Shown here in pieces: positions 54,014 through 63,423 of a stretch of DNA of 64,000 bases. The number at the start of each line of letters is the position of its first letter. Position 1 is the stretch's first letter. A program made the translations under genes and the position numbers. The notes beneath the pieces were generated by a model that was not told the DNA's origin, ran no database searches, and saw only the letters and a program-made list of their open reading frames with translations. Source of the DNA: Acetobacter fabarum (GTDB taxonomy: Bacteria; Pseudomonadota; Alphaproteobacteria; Acetobacterales; Acetobacteraceae); assembly GCF_011516925.1 (NCBI RefSeq), contig NZ_WOTG01000003.1:1-64000 (forward strand), read 5' to 3'.

Positions 54014-54303
54014 GATCACCCCTTTTGCCTGCGCATGGTCCCTGCTTGAATGCTGGCACCATGTTTCTCCATTCCGGGCAAAACATACAGCGGAATCTGT
54101 GCGCGCCACCCATGCCTGTAGCAAACGTGAAAACCCGGGCAGCAACGCAGGCGAGAGCCTAGGGAGCGCAGGTGCCCAAAAACACACACTGATCACGCAT
54201 TTGTTATATTGACCCCCGCAATATCATGGTCACAGAAGGAAAATTATTTTACACGAATCTACAGATTCGTTCATAATTAAGTCGAGAGAGGGAGGCCTAT
54301 ACA

Positions 54304-54537
54304 ATGTACAGATATGCAGTTTCCTTTACGGACCAAACACATACCAATATCCGGGACACCATACTGCAAGCAAAGAGCAACAATGCTAGCAGCAATATTC
54401 AAGTCGCAACGAATGGTTCCGGCGAAGTTTACGCAAGCGACCTGAAAGAGGCCCGTGTTAACGCCAACGAAAAATTCGTGGATAAAACCGTTGAATCTGT
54501 CCTGAAAGAGAAAAACTCGGGGGCTTTTTACGCATAA
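54304..54537 (+). CDS. Unknown 77-residue protein
   Basis: The protein is not recognised. It starts at ATG 54304 with GAGAGGGAGG upstream, a strong ribosome-binding site. The sequence is hydrophilic (NIRDTILQAKSNNASSNIQ, EARVNANEKFVDKTVESVLKEK) with no Cys, signal or membrane helix. Flanking DNA is AT-rich compared with the rest of the window, suggesting recent acquisition. Confidence 0.65.
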   Translation: MYRYAVSFTDQTHTNIRDTILQAKSNNASSNIQVATNGSGEVYASDLKEARVNANEKFVDKTVESVLKEKNSGAFYA

Positions 54538-54869
54538 TCTGCATAGCAGAACTTACCGGAAACTCAGATTTACGATTTTTTTTATCATACTTTCCTAAAA
54601 ATTATCATTACTTGATCAGGACATTATGGCGCTATGCCGCATACAGCGGTCATAATTGCCTTTGTGCACCCCGGCATCCCCCCTTCTCTCCACTCTACCA
54701 GCGCCCAGAGTCACACCGCTAAGCCACCAGCACACCGCAGGCTTGAACGCTCTATTATCTCTTCCCCTTGAGCATGCTGAAAAACCATCATTGCCATTTA
54801 GAGCAGACAATCAAAGGAAGAGTGCTCAAAAGCCTTATGAATACTCCCATATAAAGACCCACCACATCG
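54538..54869. other. AT-rich gap, nothing recognised
   Basis: These 332 bp between two small unknown genes contain long T/A runs and no convincing gene, hairpin terminator or RNA. It could hold untranslated ends or a degraded gene. Confidence 0.35.
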
Positions 54870-55163
54870 TTAAAATTCATAATATTTTAACTTTTTCATA
54901 ACCAGTTTATTCTGTGCGTATTTTTCCTCAAAATACGTCTGTTTTTTATAGATATCTGAACAGTTCTTTTCCATTGCATACGATAATTCGTTTTTTCTTT
55001 TCCGAGGCAGAGTGTTATCCCACTCCCCTGCCAGATACTGACAAAGATCTGCATCATGGAAAAACCCGGCAACATCATCTGGAAAATGGTCTTCAGCTTT
55101 TGCAATGACGGGTGAAAAAATCATGCCATATAAGAGTATAAGCAACAGTCTTTTCATGATCAT
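54870..55163 (-). CDS. Small secreted protein of unknown function
   Basis: The 97-residue product has a signal peptide (MIMKRLLLILLYGMIFSPVIAKA, cleavage about residue 23) and a mature part with two Cys (DLCQYLAGEWDN, EKNCSDIYKK) that may form a disulfide. The pattern C-x-x-x-x-GE followed by basic helical repeats is seen in many small uncharacterised proteobacterial periplasmic proteins, but no function is known. GAGGTG 5 nt before the ATG supports the start. The DNA is AT-rich. Confidence 0.75.
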   Translation of the reverse strand: MIMKRLLLILLYGMIFSPVIAKAEDHFPDDVAGFFHDADLCQYLAGEWDNTLPRKRKNELSYAMEKNCSDIYKKQTYFEEKYAQNKLVMKKLKYYEF

Positions 55164-55347
55164 GCGTCACCTCATTCTGGTTTATTGTCGGGCTTAAATG
55201 TGATGGCAAGAACAACCCGCAATTGTGCAGCACACACCATACCAACGATAGCGCATGGATTTTAAATAGCTTTTCCATTTCACCTAAAATCAATAAAGCA
55301 CCAGACCAAGGTATATTCCCACCCCGGATCAGGACACCGAATTTTTT

Positions 55348-56709
55348 ATGACCTCACAGCCCGTTTCCGACACACAGCGCCGTCTGGTCATGCTTTGCGC
55401 CGTGCTTGGCATTGTTCTGGGCGGACTGGATGGAGCGATTGCCAATATCGCACTCCCCACCATCGCCCATGACCTCCATTGTAGCGAGGCGCAGACGGTC
55501 TGGGTCGTCAATGTCTATCATCTGGCAGTTGCAGTCAGCCTGTTGCCCGTTGCCGCTCTGGCGGACTCACTGGGCCTGAAGCGGGTTTACGGGTTCGGGA
55601 TCGCTCTGTTTACAGCAGCGTCCCTTGCCTGCGCCCTTGCGGGTTCGCTGGGCGCACTTATTACAGCGCGTGTCGTACAAGGCTTAGGAACAGCCTGTAT
55701 GGCCGCACTAAGCGGCGCGCTGGTGCGCAGTGTGTACCCCAGAGCCATGCTGCATCAGGCTTTTGCCATTATTGCGTTAGCCGTTGCCATTTCTGCCGCT
55801 GTTGGGCCTACGCTGGCCGCAATGGTGCTGGCTGTTGCTCCTTGGCCGTGGCTGTTCCTGATCAACGTGCCGATTGGCATAATGGCAGTCGCTCTTTTTT
55901 TACGGGCAGCCCCCGCCAGCCCTCGCGCCCCGTTCTCGTTCGACTGGGTGGGCACACTGCTCAATATAGGTGCTCTGGGGTTAGGTATTCTTGGCGTTGA
56001 TGCGCTGGGGCAGAAGGAAACCGGGCTGGCAACGCTTGAGATCGGGGCCGGTTTGCTTTGCGCCATTGCACTGTATAGCCAGCAGAAAAAGCTGCAAACG
56101 CCTATGCTGCCACTGGACCTGCTGGCTATTCCGCTGTTCTCGCTTTCAATCCTGACATCTATCTGCGCTTATGCCGCGCAGATTCTGGCGTATGTTGCAC
56201 TGCCATTCCTGTTCCAGACAGTTATGCACCTTTCCGCCGTAACCACTGGCCTGCTTGTCACACCCTGGCCTGTGCTTGTTGCCATTGCCGCCCCTTTTGC
56301 AGGCCGACTGGCCACCCGGCATCCTGCCTCGGTTTTAAGCAGTATGGGGCTGGCACTTCTGGCAGCAGGGCTGGTAACTCTGAGCCTGATGCCAGCACAA
56401 CCTGCCTTTTGGGACATATGCTGGCGAATGGCGCTTTGTGGCATTGGGTTTGGCTTTTACCAGACACCCAATAATCTGACAGTCATGACCTCTGGCCCGG
56501 CAACCCGCAGTGGTGCAGCCAGCGGGATGATGGCCGTTGCCCGCACACTGGGCTGGGCGCTGGGCTCCGCTCTGGTCGCCCTGATCTTCGGTTTTTCCCA
56601 AAGCAGTAGTGGCGCGGTACATTGCCTTGAACTGGCTGCAGGGTTTGCTCTTCTGGGTGCTGCATTGAGTGTCTCACGCCGGATTATTCGTCGGGAGGAA
56701 AAACCGTAA
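55348..56709 (+). CDS. MFS exporter, DHA2 (EmrB/QacA) type
   Basis: The 453-residue inner-membrane multidrug-type exporter is predicted to have 14 helices. It has the DHA2 start GGLDGAIANIALPTIAHDL and motifs WVVNVYHLAVAVSLLPVAALAD and AISAAVGPTLAAM. No regulator or adaptor protein is adjacent. The substrate is unknown. Confidence 0.88.
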   Translation: MTSQPVSDTQRRLVMLCAVLGIVLGGLDGAIANIALPTIAHDLHCSEAQTVWVVNVYHLAVAVSLLPVAALADSLGLKRVYGFGIALFTAASLACALAGSLGALITARVVQGLGTACMAALSGALVRSVYPRAMLHQAFAIIALAVAISAAVGPTLAAMVLAVAPWPWLFLINVPIGIMAVALFLRAAPASPRAPFSFDWVGTLLNIGALGLGILGVDALGQKETGLATLEIGAGLLCAIALYSQQKKLQTPMLPLDLLAIPLFSLSILTSICAYAAQILAYVALPFLFQTVMHLSAVTTGLLVTPWPVLVAIAAPFAGRLATRHPASVLSSMGLALLAAGLVTLSLMPAQPAFWDICWRMALCGIGFGFYQTPNNLTVMTSGPATRSGAASGMMAVARTLGWALGSALVALIFGFSQSSSGAVHCLELAAGFALLGAALSVSRRIIRREEKP

Positions 56710-57009
56710 AAGACTGAAACGACAAAATACCTGTTTTGACAAACTCAAGGCTACAGAACAGAGGTTCAGAATAACTTTCGCACATACCGGGTTAGGACAG
56801 ATAAAAAACGCCCAATATTGCCGCAGTTCTGCTGCGGCACTGCCGGTTCGGTTTCCATATCGACCCAACGGACATTACGAAAAACCATAACCAGTTTATA
56901 ACCACTGCTGGACACAATCTGGCAGCTTATGCCGTGTTATTGCCTTTGGGAGACGGTAATTTTTCAGTGGGAGACATGGTTTAAACCGCAGAATACTGCG
57001 GCTCAGGAA
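56710..57009. other. Intergenic region after the DHA2 exporter
   Basis: The only structure seen is the hairpin TGCCGCAG/CTGCGGCA (56819-56839) with a T-rich tract on its minus-strand 3' side, possibly the terminator of tRNA-Val, which is transcribed toward it. No gene is supported. Confidence 0.45.
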
Positions 57010-57084
57010 TGGTGGGCGCAACAGGGATTGAACCTGTGACCCCTACCATGTCAAGGTAGTGCTCTACCGCTGAGCTATGCGCCC
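57010..57084 (-). tRNA. tRNA-Val (GAC)
   Basis: On the minus strand a complete cloverleaf can be drawn: acceptor GGGCGCA/TGCGCCC, D-arm GCTCAGCGGTAGAGC, anticodon stem CTACC/GGTAG with loop TTGACAT giving GAC (57050-57052 on the plus strand), T-arm CACAGGTTCAATCCCTGT. CCA is encoded at 57010-57012. Confidence 0.97.
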
Positions 57085-57150
57085 ATTCCTGATGTGTGTG
57101 GGCCTTTTATCCTCCTTGCCTTGCAAGCGCAAGCCCACAATAGTGGGAAT

Positions 57151-58095
57151 ATGAAAAATTTTGCGTCTTCTTTATTCCCACCCAGCCTGAAGCGGTTGTT
57201 TCAGCCTCAGCAGGACATGCAGGAAGAGAACACAGCCAACCGGCAGGCGGCCCCCAATCCGGTTCTGGTCTGCGGCACACCCGCAACCAGCCCCGTGGTG
57301 CTGGGCTCCCCCCATTCAGGGCATTTTTATCCGGAGGCGTTTATACGTATTGCCCGCCAGCCCCTAGACATCCTGCGTAGTGGTGAAGACAGCTTTGTGG
57401 ATGAACTGGCCCTTGGTGCCCATAATCTGGGGCCACCGCTGCTGAGCGCCACCTTCCCCCGTGTGTTTTGCGATGTAAACCGCGCAGCATGGGACCTGGA
57501 CAGCCGGATGTTCCATGGTGCCATTCCATCCTTTGTCGCACCCTCTGAGCGGGGGTTGGCGGGGCTGGGTTCCATACCCCGTATTGTTGCAGACCGCCGC
57601 CCCATTTACCGGCAACGCATCCCCTTTATGGAGGCCGCCTTACGCATCCGTCATTACTGGATGCCCTACCACGCTGCCCTGGCAGACCTGCTACAGGCCG
57701 CTCATACACGGCATGGCTTCTGCCTGTTGCTGGACCTGCATTCCATGCCCGATGCGCCACAAGCTGGCTCGCCCGACTTTGTGCTGGGGGATCGCTATGG
57801 CACATCCTGCACGCAACGCCTGACAGATCTGGCAGAGCAGACCTTGCAGGGGCTGGGGTTTAAAACCGCCCGGAACGCGCCATACGCAGGCGGGTATATT
57901 ACGCGCCATTACGGCCGCCCCACCCAGAACATGCACGCCCTGCAAATAGAAATGCGGCGCGGCCTGTATATGGATGAAGCCACACACACACCGCATGATG
58001 GCTTTGCCACCTTGGCCGAAGCCCTGACCATTCTGGTCGCTCAGGTGCTGGCGCATTTTCCAGCGCAGGAAAAACCAGCCCATAATTCTGGCTGA
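57151..58095 (+). CDS. N-formylglutamate amidohydrolase family protein
   Basis: This predicted hydrolase of 314 residues belongs to the family that releases formate from N-formylglutamate in histidine degradation, though many members have other roles. Seen are VVLGSPHSGHFYPEAF, EDSFVDELALGAHNLG, LLLDLHSMPDAP and QIEMRRGLYMDEAT. The N-terminal 45 residues are extra and could be disordered. ATG 57151 is chosen; codon 23 (MQEENTA) is an alternative. No hut genes are adjacent. Confidence 0.85.
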   Translation: MKNFASSLFPPSLKRLFQPQQDMQEENTANRQAAPNPVLVCGTPATSPVVLGSPHSGHFYPEAFIRIARQPLDILRSGEDSFVDELALGAHNLGPPLLSATFPRVFCDVNRAAWDLDSRMFHGAIPSFVAPSERGLAGLGSIPRIVADRRPIYRQRIPFMEAALRIRHYWMPYHAALADLLQAAHTRHGFCLLLDLHSMPDAPQAGSPDFVLGDRYGTSCTQRLTDLAEQTLQGLGFKTARNAPYAGGYITRHYGRPTQNMHALQIEMRRGLYMDEATHTPHDGFATLAEALTILVAQVLAHFPAQEKPAHNSG

Positions 58096-58233
58096 CATGC
58101 CCCCGCCAGATATTGAAAACAGGCCCACTCCACCACATCTGTGCAACCAGAACAGGCAGGGATGCACGCCCCCATCAGGTGTGGCATACACTGCCCATGT
58201 GCAGAGTTTATAAGAAGCAACAGGGCCAGTAGC

Positions 58234-60114
58234 ATGACAGAAACAACCTCCAACGCCACGGCACATCAGGGAAGTGAAACACGCGAGTTCAGCGCCGAAG
58301 TAGGGCGGCTGCTCGACCTGGTTGTGCACTCACTGTATTCCGAGCGCGAAATCTTCCTGCGTGAACTGGTCGCCAACTCAGCGGACGCCACCGATCGCCG
58401 CCGCTTTGAAGCCCTGACCGATGCCGCACAGGCCCTGCCCGAAAATGCCAAGATCAGCATCAACCCCGACAAGGACGCCCGCCTGCTGACGATCAGCGAT
58501 GACGGATCAGGCATGAGCCGGGATGAACTGGTTGCCAACCTTGGCACCATTGCCCGCTCCGGCACCCGTGCTTTTGGCCAGAAGCTTGAAACCGCCAAAC
58601 CTGAAGACCGCCCAAGCCTGATTGGCCAGTTTGGCGTTGGTTTTTACGCGGCCTTCATGGTGGCGGACAAGGTGGATGTTGTCTCCCGCCGGGCCGGGTC
58701 GGATGAGGCATGGCGCTGGTCGTCCGATGGTAAAGGGGCCTACACGCTTGAACCCGCAACACGCGAAAAAGCGGGAACAGACATTACACTCCACATTAAA
58801 TCCGATGCGGATGAATTTCTGGACCCATGGCGCCTGCAGGCCATTATTCGCAAATGGTCGGACCATATTGCATGGCCCGTGACCATCATGCGTGATGGCA
58901 AGGAAGAAGCCGCCAACGAAGGCACGGCCCTGTGGCGCAAGTCCCGCAATGATGTGACGGAAGAACAGCTGGAAGAGTTCTACCGCCATATTTCCCACAA
59001 CTTTGATAAACCGTGGGATACGCTGCACTGGCGTGCAGAGGGCATGATGGAATTTTCCGCCCTGCTGTTCATCCCCTCCTCCCGCCCGTTCGAGTTTGGC
59101 GAGCAGACGCGTGAGAGCAAGGTGCGCCTGCATGTGCGCCGGATGTTCATTACCGATGATGCTGAAATCCTGCCCCCATGGCTGCGCTTTGTGCATGGTG
59201 TGGTGGATACGGAGGACCTGCCGCTCAATGTCTCACGCGAGATGTTGCAGGCAACCCCCGTTCTGGCCCGTATCCGCAAGGCCGTGACCACGAAGGTTGT
59301 GAACGAGCTGAAAACCCGCGCCAAGGACGCGCAGGCCTATGCAACGTTCTGGGACAACTTTGGCCCCGTGCTCAAGGAAGGTATGTGGGACGACCCCACC
59401 TATAAAACCGATGTGGCAGCCCTTAGCCGCTTCCGCTCCAGTGCCGTGGATACCCTGACCTCGCTGGACGATTACATAAGCCGTATGAAGCCCGAGCAGG
59501 ACGCCATTTACTACGTAACAGGCGACAATGCAGACGTGCTGAATGCCTCCCCCCAGATTGAAGGCTTCAAGGCCCGTGGGGTGGAAGTGCTGCTGCTGTC
59601 CGACCCGGTGGATTCCTTCTGGCCGGAACGGCTTGGCACATATGAAGGCAAAAGCCTGCGCAATGTGGCACAGGGCCTGAATGACCTTGAAAAATTTGGG
59701 GCCCCTGAAGCCAGCACCGCCGAAAAAGCGGATATGGACACCCTGCTGCCAGCCCTGAAAACCGCTCTGGCGGATGCTGTATCCGACATCCGGGCAACGG
59801 ATCGTCTGGTTTCCAGCGCCATGGTGCTGAGTGCGCCAGAAGGCGGGCCGGACCTGCAACTGCGCAAGCTCATGCAGCGGAGCGGGCAGGACATTCCGGA
59901 CGTAACCCCTGTGCTGGAGCTTAACCCTGCACACCCCATTATCCACTCTCTGGCCCAAAAGGTGCAGGCCGGGGATAACATTGATACGCTGGCCCATATC
60001 CTGCTTGATGTTGCCAGCATCCAGAATGGTGAAACACCAAAGGATGTTAACGCCTTTTCCCGCCGGATCATGGATTATCTGGCCGGTGGCACGCAGGACG
60101 CCAACGCACAGTAA
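58234..60114 (+). CDS. htpG: Hsp90 chaperone HtpG
   Basis: This cytosolic ATP-dependent chaperone has 626 residues. The ATPase domain has [13 protein letters not shown] (catalytic-site Glu and Asn), [14 protein letters not shown] and [16 protein letters not shown]. The middle domain has [11 protein letters not shown] and [16 protein letters not shown] with the phosphate-contacting Arg. A dimerisation domain follows. The start is ATG 58234 (MTETTSNAT). Two hairpins follow the stop. Confidence 0.96.
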   Translation: MTETTSNATAHQGSETREFSAEVGRLLDLVVHSLYSEREIFLRELVANSADATDRRRFEALTDAAQALPENAKISINPDKDARLLTISDDGSGMSRDELVANLGTIARSGTRAFGQKLETAKPEDRPSLIGQFGVGFYAAFMVADKVDVVSRRAGSDEAWRWSSDGKGAYTLEPATREKAGTDITLHIKSDADEFLDPWRLQAIIRKWSDHIAWPVTIMRDGKEEAANEGTALWRKSRNDVTEEQLEEFYRHISHNFDKPWDTLHWRAEGMMEFSALLFIPSSRPFEFGEQTRESKVRLHVRRMFITDDAEILPPWLRFVHGVVDTEDLPLNVSREMLQATPVLARIRKAVTTKVVNELKTRAKDAQAYATFWDNFGPVLKEGMWDDPTYKTDVAALSRFRSSAVDTLTSLDDYISRMKPEQDAIYYVTGDNADVLNASPQIEGFKARGVEVLLLSDPVDSFWPERLGTYEGKSLRNVAQGLNDLEKFGAPEASTAEKADMDTLLPALKTALADAVSDIRATDRLVSSAMVLSAPEGGPDLQLRKLMQRSGQDIPDVTPVLELNPAHPIIHSLAQKVQAGDNIDTLAHILLDVASIQNGETPKDVNAFSRRIMDYLAGGTQDANAQ

Positions 60115-60130
60115 CGTCACGCTGACCAAC

Positions 60131-60154
60131 CGTAAGGGAGCGCGCTCCCTTACG
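60131..60154. terminator. Palindromic hairpin after htpG
   Basis: CGTAAGGGAGCG at 60131-60142 is followed directly by its exact complement CGCTCCCTTACG to 60154, a 24-nt perfect palindrome. Confidence 0.6.
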
Positions 60155-60160
60155 CCCACA

Positions 60161-60200
60161 AACCAGAACGGCTGGAGCAAAGGCTCCAGCCGTTCTGGTT
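60161..60200. terminator. Bidirectional terminator between htpG and mazG
   Basis: An 18-bp perfect stem (60161-60178 with 60183-60200, core CCAGAACGGCTGGAGC) with a 4-nt loop lies between convergent genes and ends in TT toward mazG. It probably stops both transcripts. Confidence 0.8.
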
Positions 60201-60201
60201 T

Positions 60202-61113
60202 TCAGGGCTTTTCAGTTTGCTTCACCGCATTCCACACGGCGTCCAGCTTCTCCACGCTCTGGTCCTGCATGCTCAGGCCATCCTGCGCCAGACGGGCTTC
60301 CACCGCCTCGAACCGGCGGGTAAACTTGTCACAGGCCTGCCGCAGGCAGGCTTCCGGGTCCAGCTTCAGGCGGCGTGCAAGACTGGCGACAGAAAATAGG
60401 ACATCACCCAGTTCATCCTGCATTTTTTCCCGGTCATTCTTCTGCATTTCCACCGCAAACTCGTTTATTTCCTCATGCACCTTGTCCAGCACACCGGAGA
60501 CATCGGGCCAGTCAAACCCGACACGGGCCGCGCGGGATGCCAGTTTGGAAGCCCGCAGCAGAGCGGGCAGAACAGGCGGCACACCCGCCAGCGCACCGGG
60601 GCGCTGCGCTGCCTGCCCCCCGGATTGGGCCAGACGTTTGCGCTCCTGCTCCTTGATTGCCTCCCACTGCCCCGGCATGGCACGTGCGGACAGTTCAGCC
60701 GCTACGGGCTGGGGTTGAGCGGCATTCCCCAGCACGTCCTTGCCAAAGGTAACGTGCGGGTGCCGACGGATCATTTTTTCCGTAACAATTTCCGCCACAT
60801 CGGCAAAAGCGAATTTCCCTTCCTCTTCCGCCAGTTGCGCCTGATAGACCACCTGCAACAGAAGATCCCCCAGTTCATCGGGGAAAGCCTGCCAGTCCTG
60901 CCGCTGAATAGCATCGAGCACCTCATAGGCCTCTTCAATGGCATAGGGGGCTATGGTCTGATGTGTCTGCTCGCGGTCCCACGGGCAGCCTTCCTCCGGG
61001 TCGCGCAGGCGCGCCATAAGAGCAAGCAGCCGCTCAATATTCTGCGCGGCCTTGTGCCGGTTCTGCACGGCATCCACAGGGGAGGTTGCGGGGGTTTGTG
61101 CTCTGCTGGTCAT
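60202..61113 (-). CDS. mazG: Nucleoside triphosphate pyrophosphohydrolase MazG
   Basis: This 303-residue enzyme hydrolyses (d)NTPs, and possibly ppGpp-related nucleotides, to monophosphates. Two MazG domains are seen, each with the metal-binding E-x-x-E..E-x-x-D pattern ([42 protein letters not shown]). The first is the more complete. ATG 61113 follows a strongly open frame; longer forms up to 61182 are possible. Confidence 0.93.
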   Translation of the reverse strand: MTSRAQTPATSPVDAVQNRHKAAQNIERLLALMARLRDPEEGCPWDREQTHQTIAPYAIEEAYEVLDAIQRQDWQAFPDELGDLLLQVVYQAQLAEEEGKFAFADVAEIVTEKMIRRHPHVTFGKDVLGNAAQPQPVAAELSARAMPGQWEAIKEQERKRLAQSGGQAAQRPGALAGVPPVLPALLRASKLASRAARVGFDWPDVSGVLDKVHEEINEFAVEMQKNDREKMQDELGDVLFSVASLARRLKLDPEACLRQACDKFTRRFEAVEARLAQDGLSMQDQSVEKLDAVWNAVKQTEKP

Positions 61114-61252
61114 GCTCTCTGCCTGTTCTGGTGGCCTGCCGCGCGGGCAGCGCGGGACTTTATGTGTTAAACATTGTGCCATAATCCTGTGCCGCGTCTA
61201 TGCGCTTGCAGGCAGAAAGCCTAACCTACCGCCAGAATCAGAAGAGGAAGGC

Positions 61253-62173
61253 ATGACACAGAAACCCGTTATCTTCATTGATGGCGAAGCAGGCACCACA
61301 GGGCTGGAAATACGCGAGCGCCTCTCGGCCCTGCCTGTTACGCTGTTTTCAATCGACCCCGCCCGGCGTAAGGACCCGGCTGCCCGCAAGGACGCCATGG
61401 CCGCAGCCGATCTGGTTGTTCTGTGCCTGCCAGACGATGCCTCGCGCGAGGCCGTGCATATGGCAGCAACTCTGGGTGATGCCGCCCCCCGCCTGCTGGA
61501 TGCCAGCACCGCTTACCGCACGGACCCGGCATGGATTTACGGCTTTCCCGAACTGGCAAAAGGTCAGGACCGGGCCATTGCCAGCGCACTGCGTGTGTCC
61601 AACCCCGGCTGCTACCCCACGGGGGCCATTGCCCTGCTCCGCCCACTGGTAGATGCCGGGGTGCTGGATGCCCGCTACCCGGTATGCATTAACGCGGTTA
61701 GTGGATACTCCGGGGGTGGCCGCAGCATGATTGAGGCGCACGAGCATGAAGGCGGGCCAGCATTTGAGCTGTATGGGCTCAGTCTGGAACACAAGCATGT
61801 GCCCGAAATCCACCAGCACGCCAACCTTACGCGGCGTCCGGTTTTTGTGCCTTCGGTCGGACATTTTGCGCGGGGAATGATTGTTTCCATCCCCTTGCAC
61901 CTGGATGACCTGAAAGGCCATATAACCGGGAGTGATCTGCACACCATTCTGCACGAACACTATGCCGGACAGGCCCATGTGCGGGTTATGCCGCACGAAC
62001 CCAAACTCTCGGCCGAAGCTTTGGCTGGGAGCGACAACATGGAACTGCGTGTGCATGCCAGCACCCAGAACAGGCAGGCCCTGCTAACGGCTCGGCTGGA
62101 TAATCTGGGCAAAGGTGCATCTGGCGCTGCATTACAGAACATCAGCCTGATGCTGGGTTTGAACGACGCCTGA
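61253..62173 (+). CDS. argC: N-acetyl-gamma-glutamyl-phosphate reductase, short type
   Basis: ArgC performs the NADPH-dependent third step of arginine biosynthesis. The 306-residue length and [16 protein letters not shown] are typical of the short (type 2) class. The catalytic Cys is in [15 protein letters not shown] and the base His in [12 protein letters not shown]. The start ATG 61253 is preceded by AGAGGAAGG. It is divergent from mazG. No other arg genes are adjacent. Confidence 0.94.
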   Translation: MTQKPVIFIDGEAGTTGLEIRERLSALPVTLFSIDPARRKDPAARKDAMAAADLVVLCLPDDASREAVHMAATLGDAAPRLLDASTAYRTDPAWIYGFPELAKGQDRAIASALRVSNPGCYPTGAIALLRPLVDAGVLDARYPVCINAVSGYSGGGRSMIEAHEHEGGPAFELYGLSLEHKHVPEIHQHANLTRRPVFVPSVGHFARGMIVSIPLHLDDLKGHITGSDLHTILHEHYAGQAHVRVMPHEPKLSAEALAGSDNMELRVHASTQNRQALLTARLDNLGKGASGAALQNISLMLGLNDA

Positions 62174-62207
62174 AAACAGGCATGAATTTTGAAAGGTTTT
62201 AACGATC

Positions 62208-62939
62208 ATGAGCAATCGAGTTGCTATTGTAACCGGTGGTAGCCGGGGCATTGGAGCCGCCATTGCAGAAGCTCTGGCAAAAGATGGGTACGATATTGCC
62301 ATTTCCTATTCCAGCAGTTCGGGTGCTGCTGAAAAGGTAGCGGAAAAAATCCGCGCCATGGGCCGCAAGGCGCTGACCATTAAAGCCAACAGCACGACAG
62401 TTGAAGGCAACCGTGAGGTCATTGCCGAAACCATTATTGCCTTTGGCCGCATTGACGCACTTGTATGCAATGCGGGCACATACCCCTACGGCCCGATTGA
62501 TGAAATGACGGTCGCACAGATTGAAAATATTCTGAACCTGAATGTGCGTGCCGTTATGGTGGAAACCATGGAAGCCGTAAAACACATGAAGGAAGGCGGG
62601 CGGATTATTTACATCGGCTCCGCTTTTGGTGCACGCGCGCCTTTCCCCGGCATTTCGCTTTATGCTGCCACAAAGGCGGCCCTGCGCGGTTTTGCCAAAG
62701 GCGTAGCACGCGACCTGGGGAGCCGTGGCATTACGGCCAACGTGATCGAACCCGGCCCGATCCACACCGACATGAACCCAGAAGATGGGGAAGGTGCTGC
62801 CCTGATAAGCAGTTTTGTTGCAACCGGTGCTTACGGCAAGGTGGATGACATTGCCGCCATGGCTGCTTTTCTAGCAAGCCCCAAGGCATCCTACATTACA
62901 GGTGCCGCCCTGCCGGTTGATGGCGGACTGGAAGCCTGA
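62208..62939 (+). CDS. SDR-family oxidoreductase (FabG-like)
   Basis: This 243-residue Rossmann-fold NAD(P)-dependent reductase has TGGSRGIGAAIAEAL at the cofactor site, VCNAGTY, the catalytic Ser in YIGSAFGARAPFP, and Y-x-x-x-K (LYAATKAAL). The C-terminal FLASPKASYITGAALPVDGG is typical of the classical SDR group. The substrate is unknown; acyl carrier protein reduction is possible but there are no fatty-acid genes nearby. Confidence 0.9.
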   Translation: MSNRVAIVTGGSRGIGAAIAEALAKDGYDIAISYSSSSGAAEKVAEKIRAMGRKALTIKANSTTVEGNREVIAETIIAFGRIDALVCNAGTYPYGPIDEMTVAQIENILNLNVRAVMVETMEAVKHMKEGGRIIYIGSAFGARAPFPGISLYAATKAALRGFAKGVARDLGSRGITANVIEPGPIHTDMNPEDGEGAALISSFVATGAYGKVDDIAAMAAFLASPKASYITGAALPVDGGLEA

Positions 62940-62948
62940 TCAAACCCG

Positions 62949-62976
62949 TTATTCCTTAAACCTCCATAAGGAATAA
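62949..62976 (+). terminator. Hairpin after the SDR gene
   Basis: TTATTCCTTA (62949-62958) pairs with TAAGGAATAA (62967-62976). It may be a weak terminator before the stronger one at 62987. Confidence 0.55.
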
Positions 62977-62986
62977 TGGATTTTAT

Positions 62987-63026
62987 AACCCACCTCTATG
63001 CCCTACGCATGGAGGTGGGTTTTTTA
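62987..63026 (+). terminator. Rho-independent terminator of the SDR gene
   Basis: AACCCACCTC (62987-62996) pairs with GAGGTGGGTT (63012-63021), followed by a run of T to 63025. Confidence 0.9.
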
Positions 63027-63045
63027 CGTACCCATAAAACAAAAC

Positions 63046-63072
63046 AGCCTGCATACCAGAGGTATGCAGGCT
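63046..63072 (-). terminator. Terminator of the bd-oxidase operon
   Basis: AGCCTGCATACC (63046-63057) pairs with GGTATGCAGGCT (63061-63072). On the minus strand it is followed by GTTTTGTTTTAT, a good T-rich tail. Confidence 0.85.
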
Positions 63073-63211
63073 ATTCCTTTGTGAGACTTCCCTGATGCTC
63101 GAATTACAGGCTAGGGAAACATCCTTCTTATAACAGAAAATGCTATTATATAAAACGATAAATACAAAAAAGGCACAAAAAATATAATAGCCTCCAGATC
63201 TCCCATCATCG

Positions 63212-63409
63212 TCAGAACTCCCCTTCCGAGACAGACGCATCTGCCTGCGCATCAAACAGGACGCCACCGGCGGCTGCGACCAGAATAATCATGACCGTGC
63301 CAACCGCCCATGCAAAATACCAAGGCCCCTGGTCACCCACAAAAACGGCAAACAGAAGAGCCACTACCAGAGCCAGACCCAGCCCCGCAAAACGCAGCAA
63401 TGTGATCAT
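63212..63409 (-). CDS. cydX: CydX-like small subunit, extended form
   Basis: The 65-residue membrane protein lies 14 bp after the cydB stop with GGAGAGGG upstream. Its second half contains WYFAWAVGT (W30-T38), matching the CydX signature (usually at the very N-terminus of a 35-40-residue protein), and a membrane helix to about residue 50. Unlike classical CydX, it has an added N-terminal membrane helix (LLRFAGLGLALVVALLFAVFV). CydX stabilises the haems of cytochrome bd oxidase. The short acidic C-terminus (SEGEF) is also unlike the classical form. Confidence 0.75.
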   Translation of the reverse strand: MITLLRFAGLGLALVVALLFAVFVGDQGPWYFAWAVGTVMIILVAAAGGVLFDAQADASVSEGEF

Positions 63410-63423
63410 GCGCCCTCTCCTTT

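Noticed and set aside
62983-63267. 94-codon minus-strand frame after the cyd genes
   Set aside because: It reads through two terminator hairpins and overlaps the CydX-like gene; it has no protein-like features in its second half.
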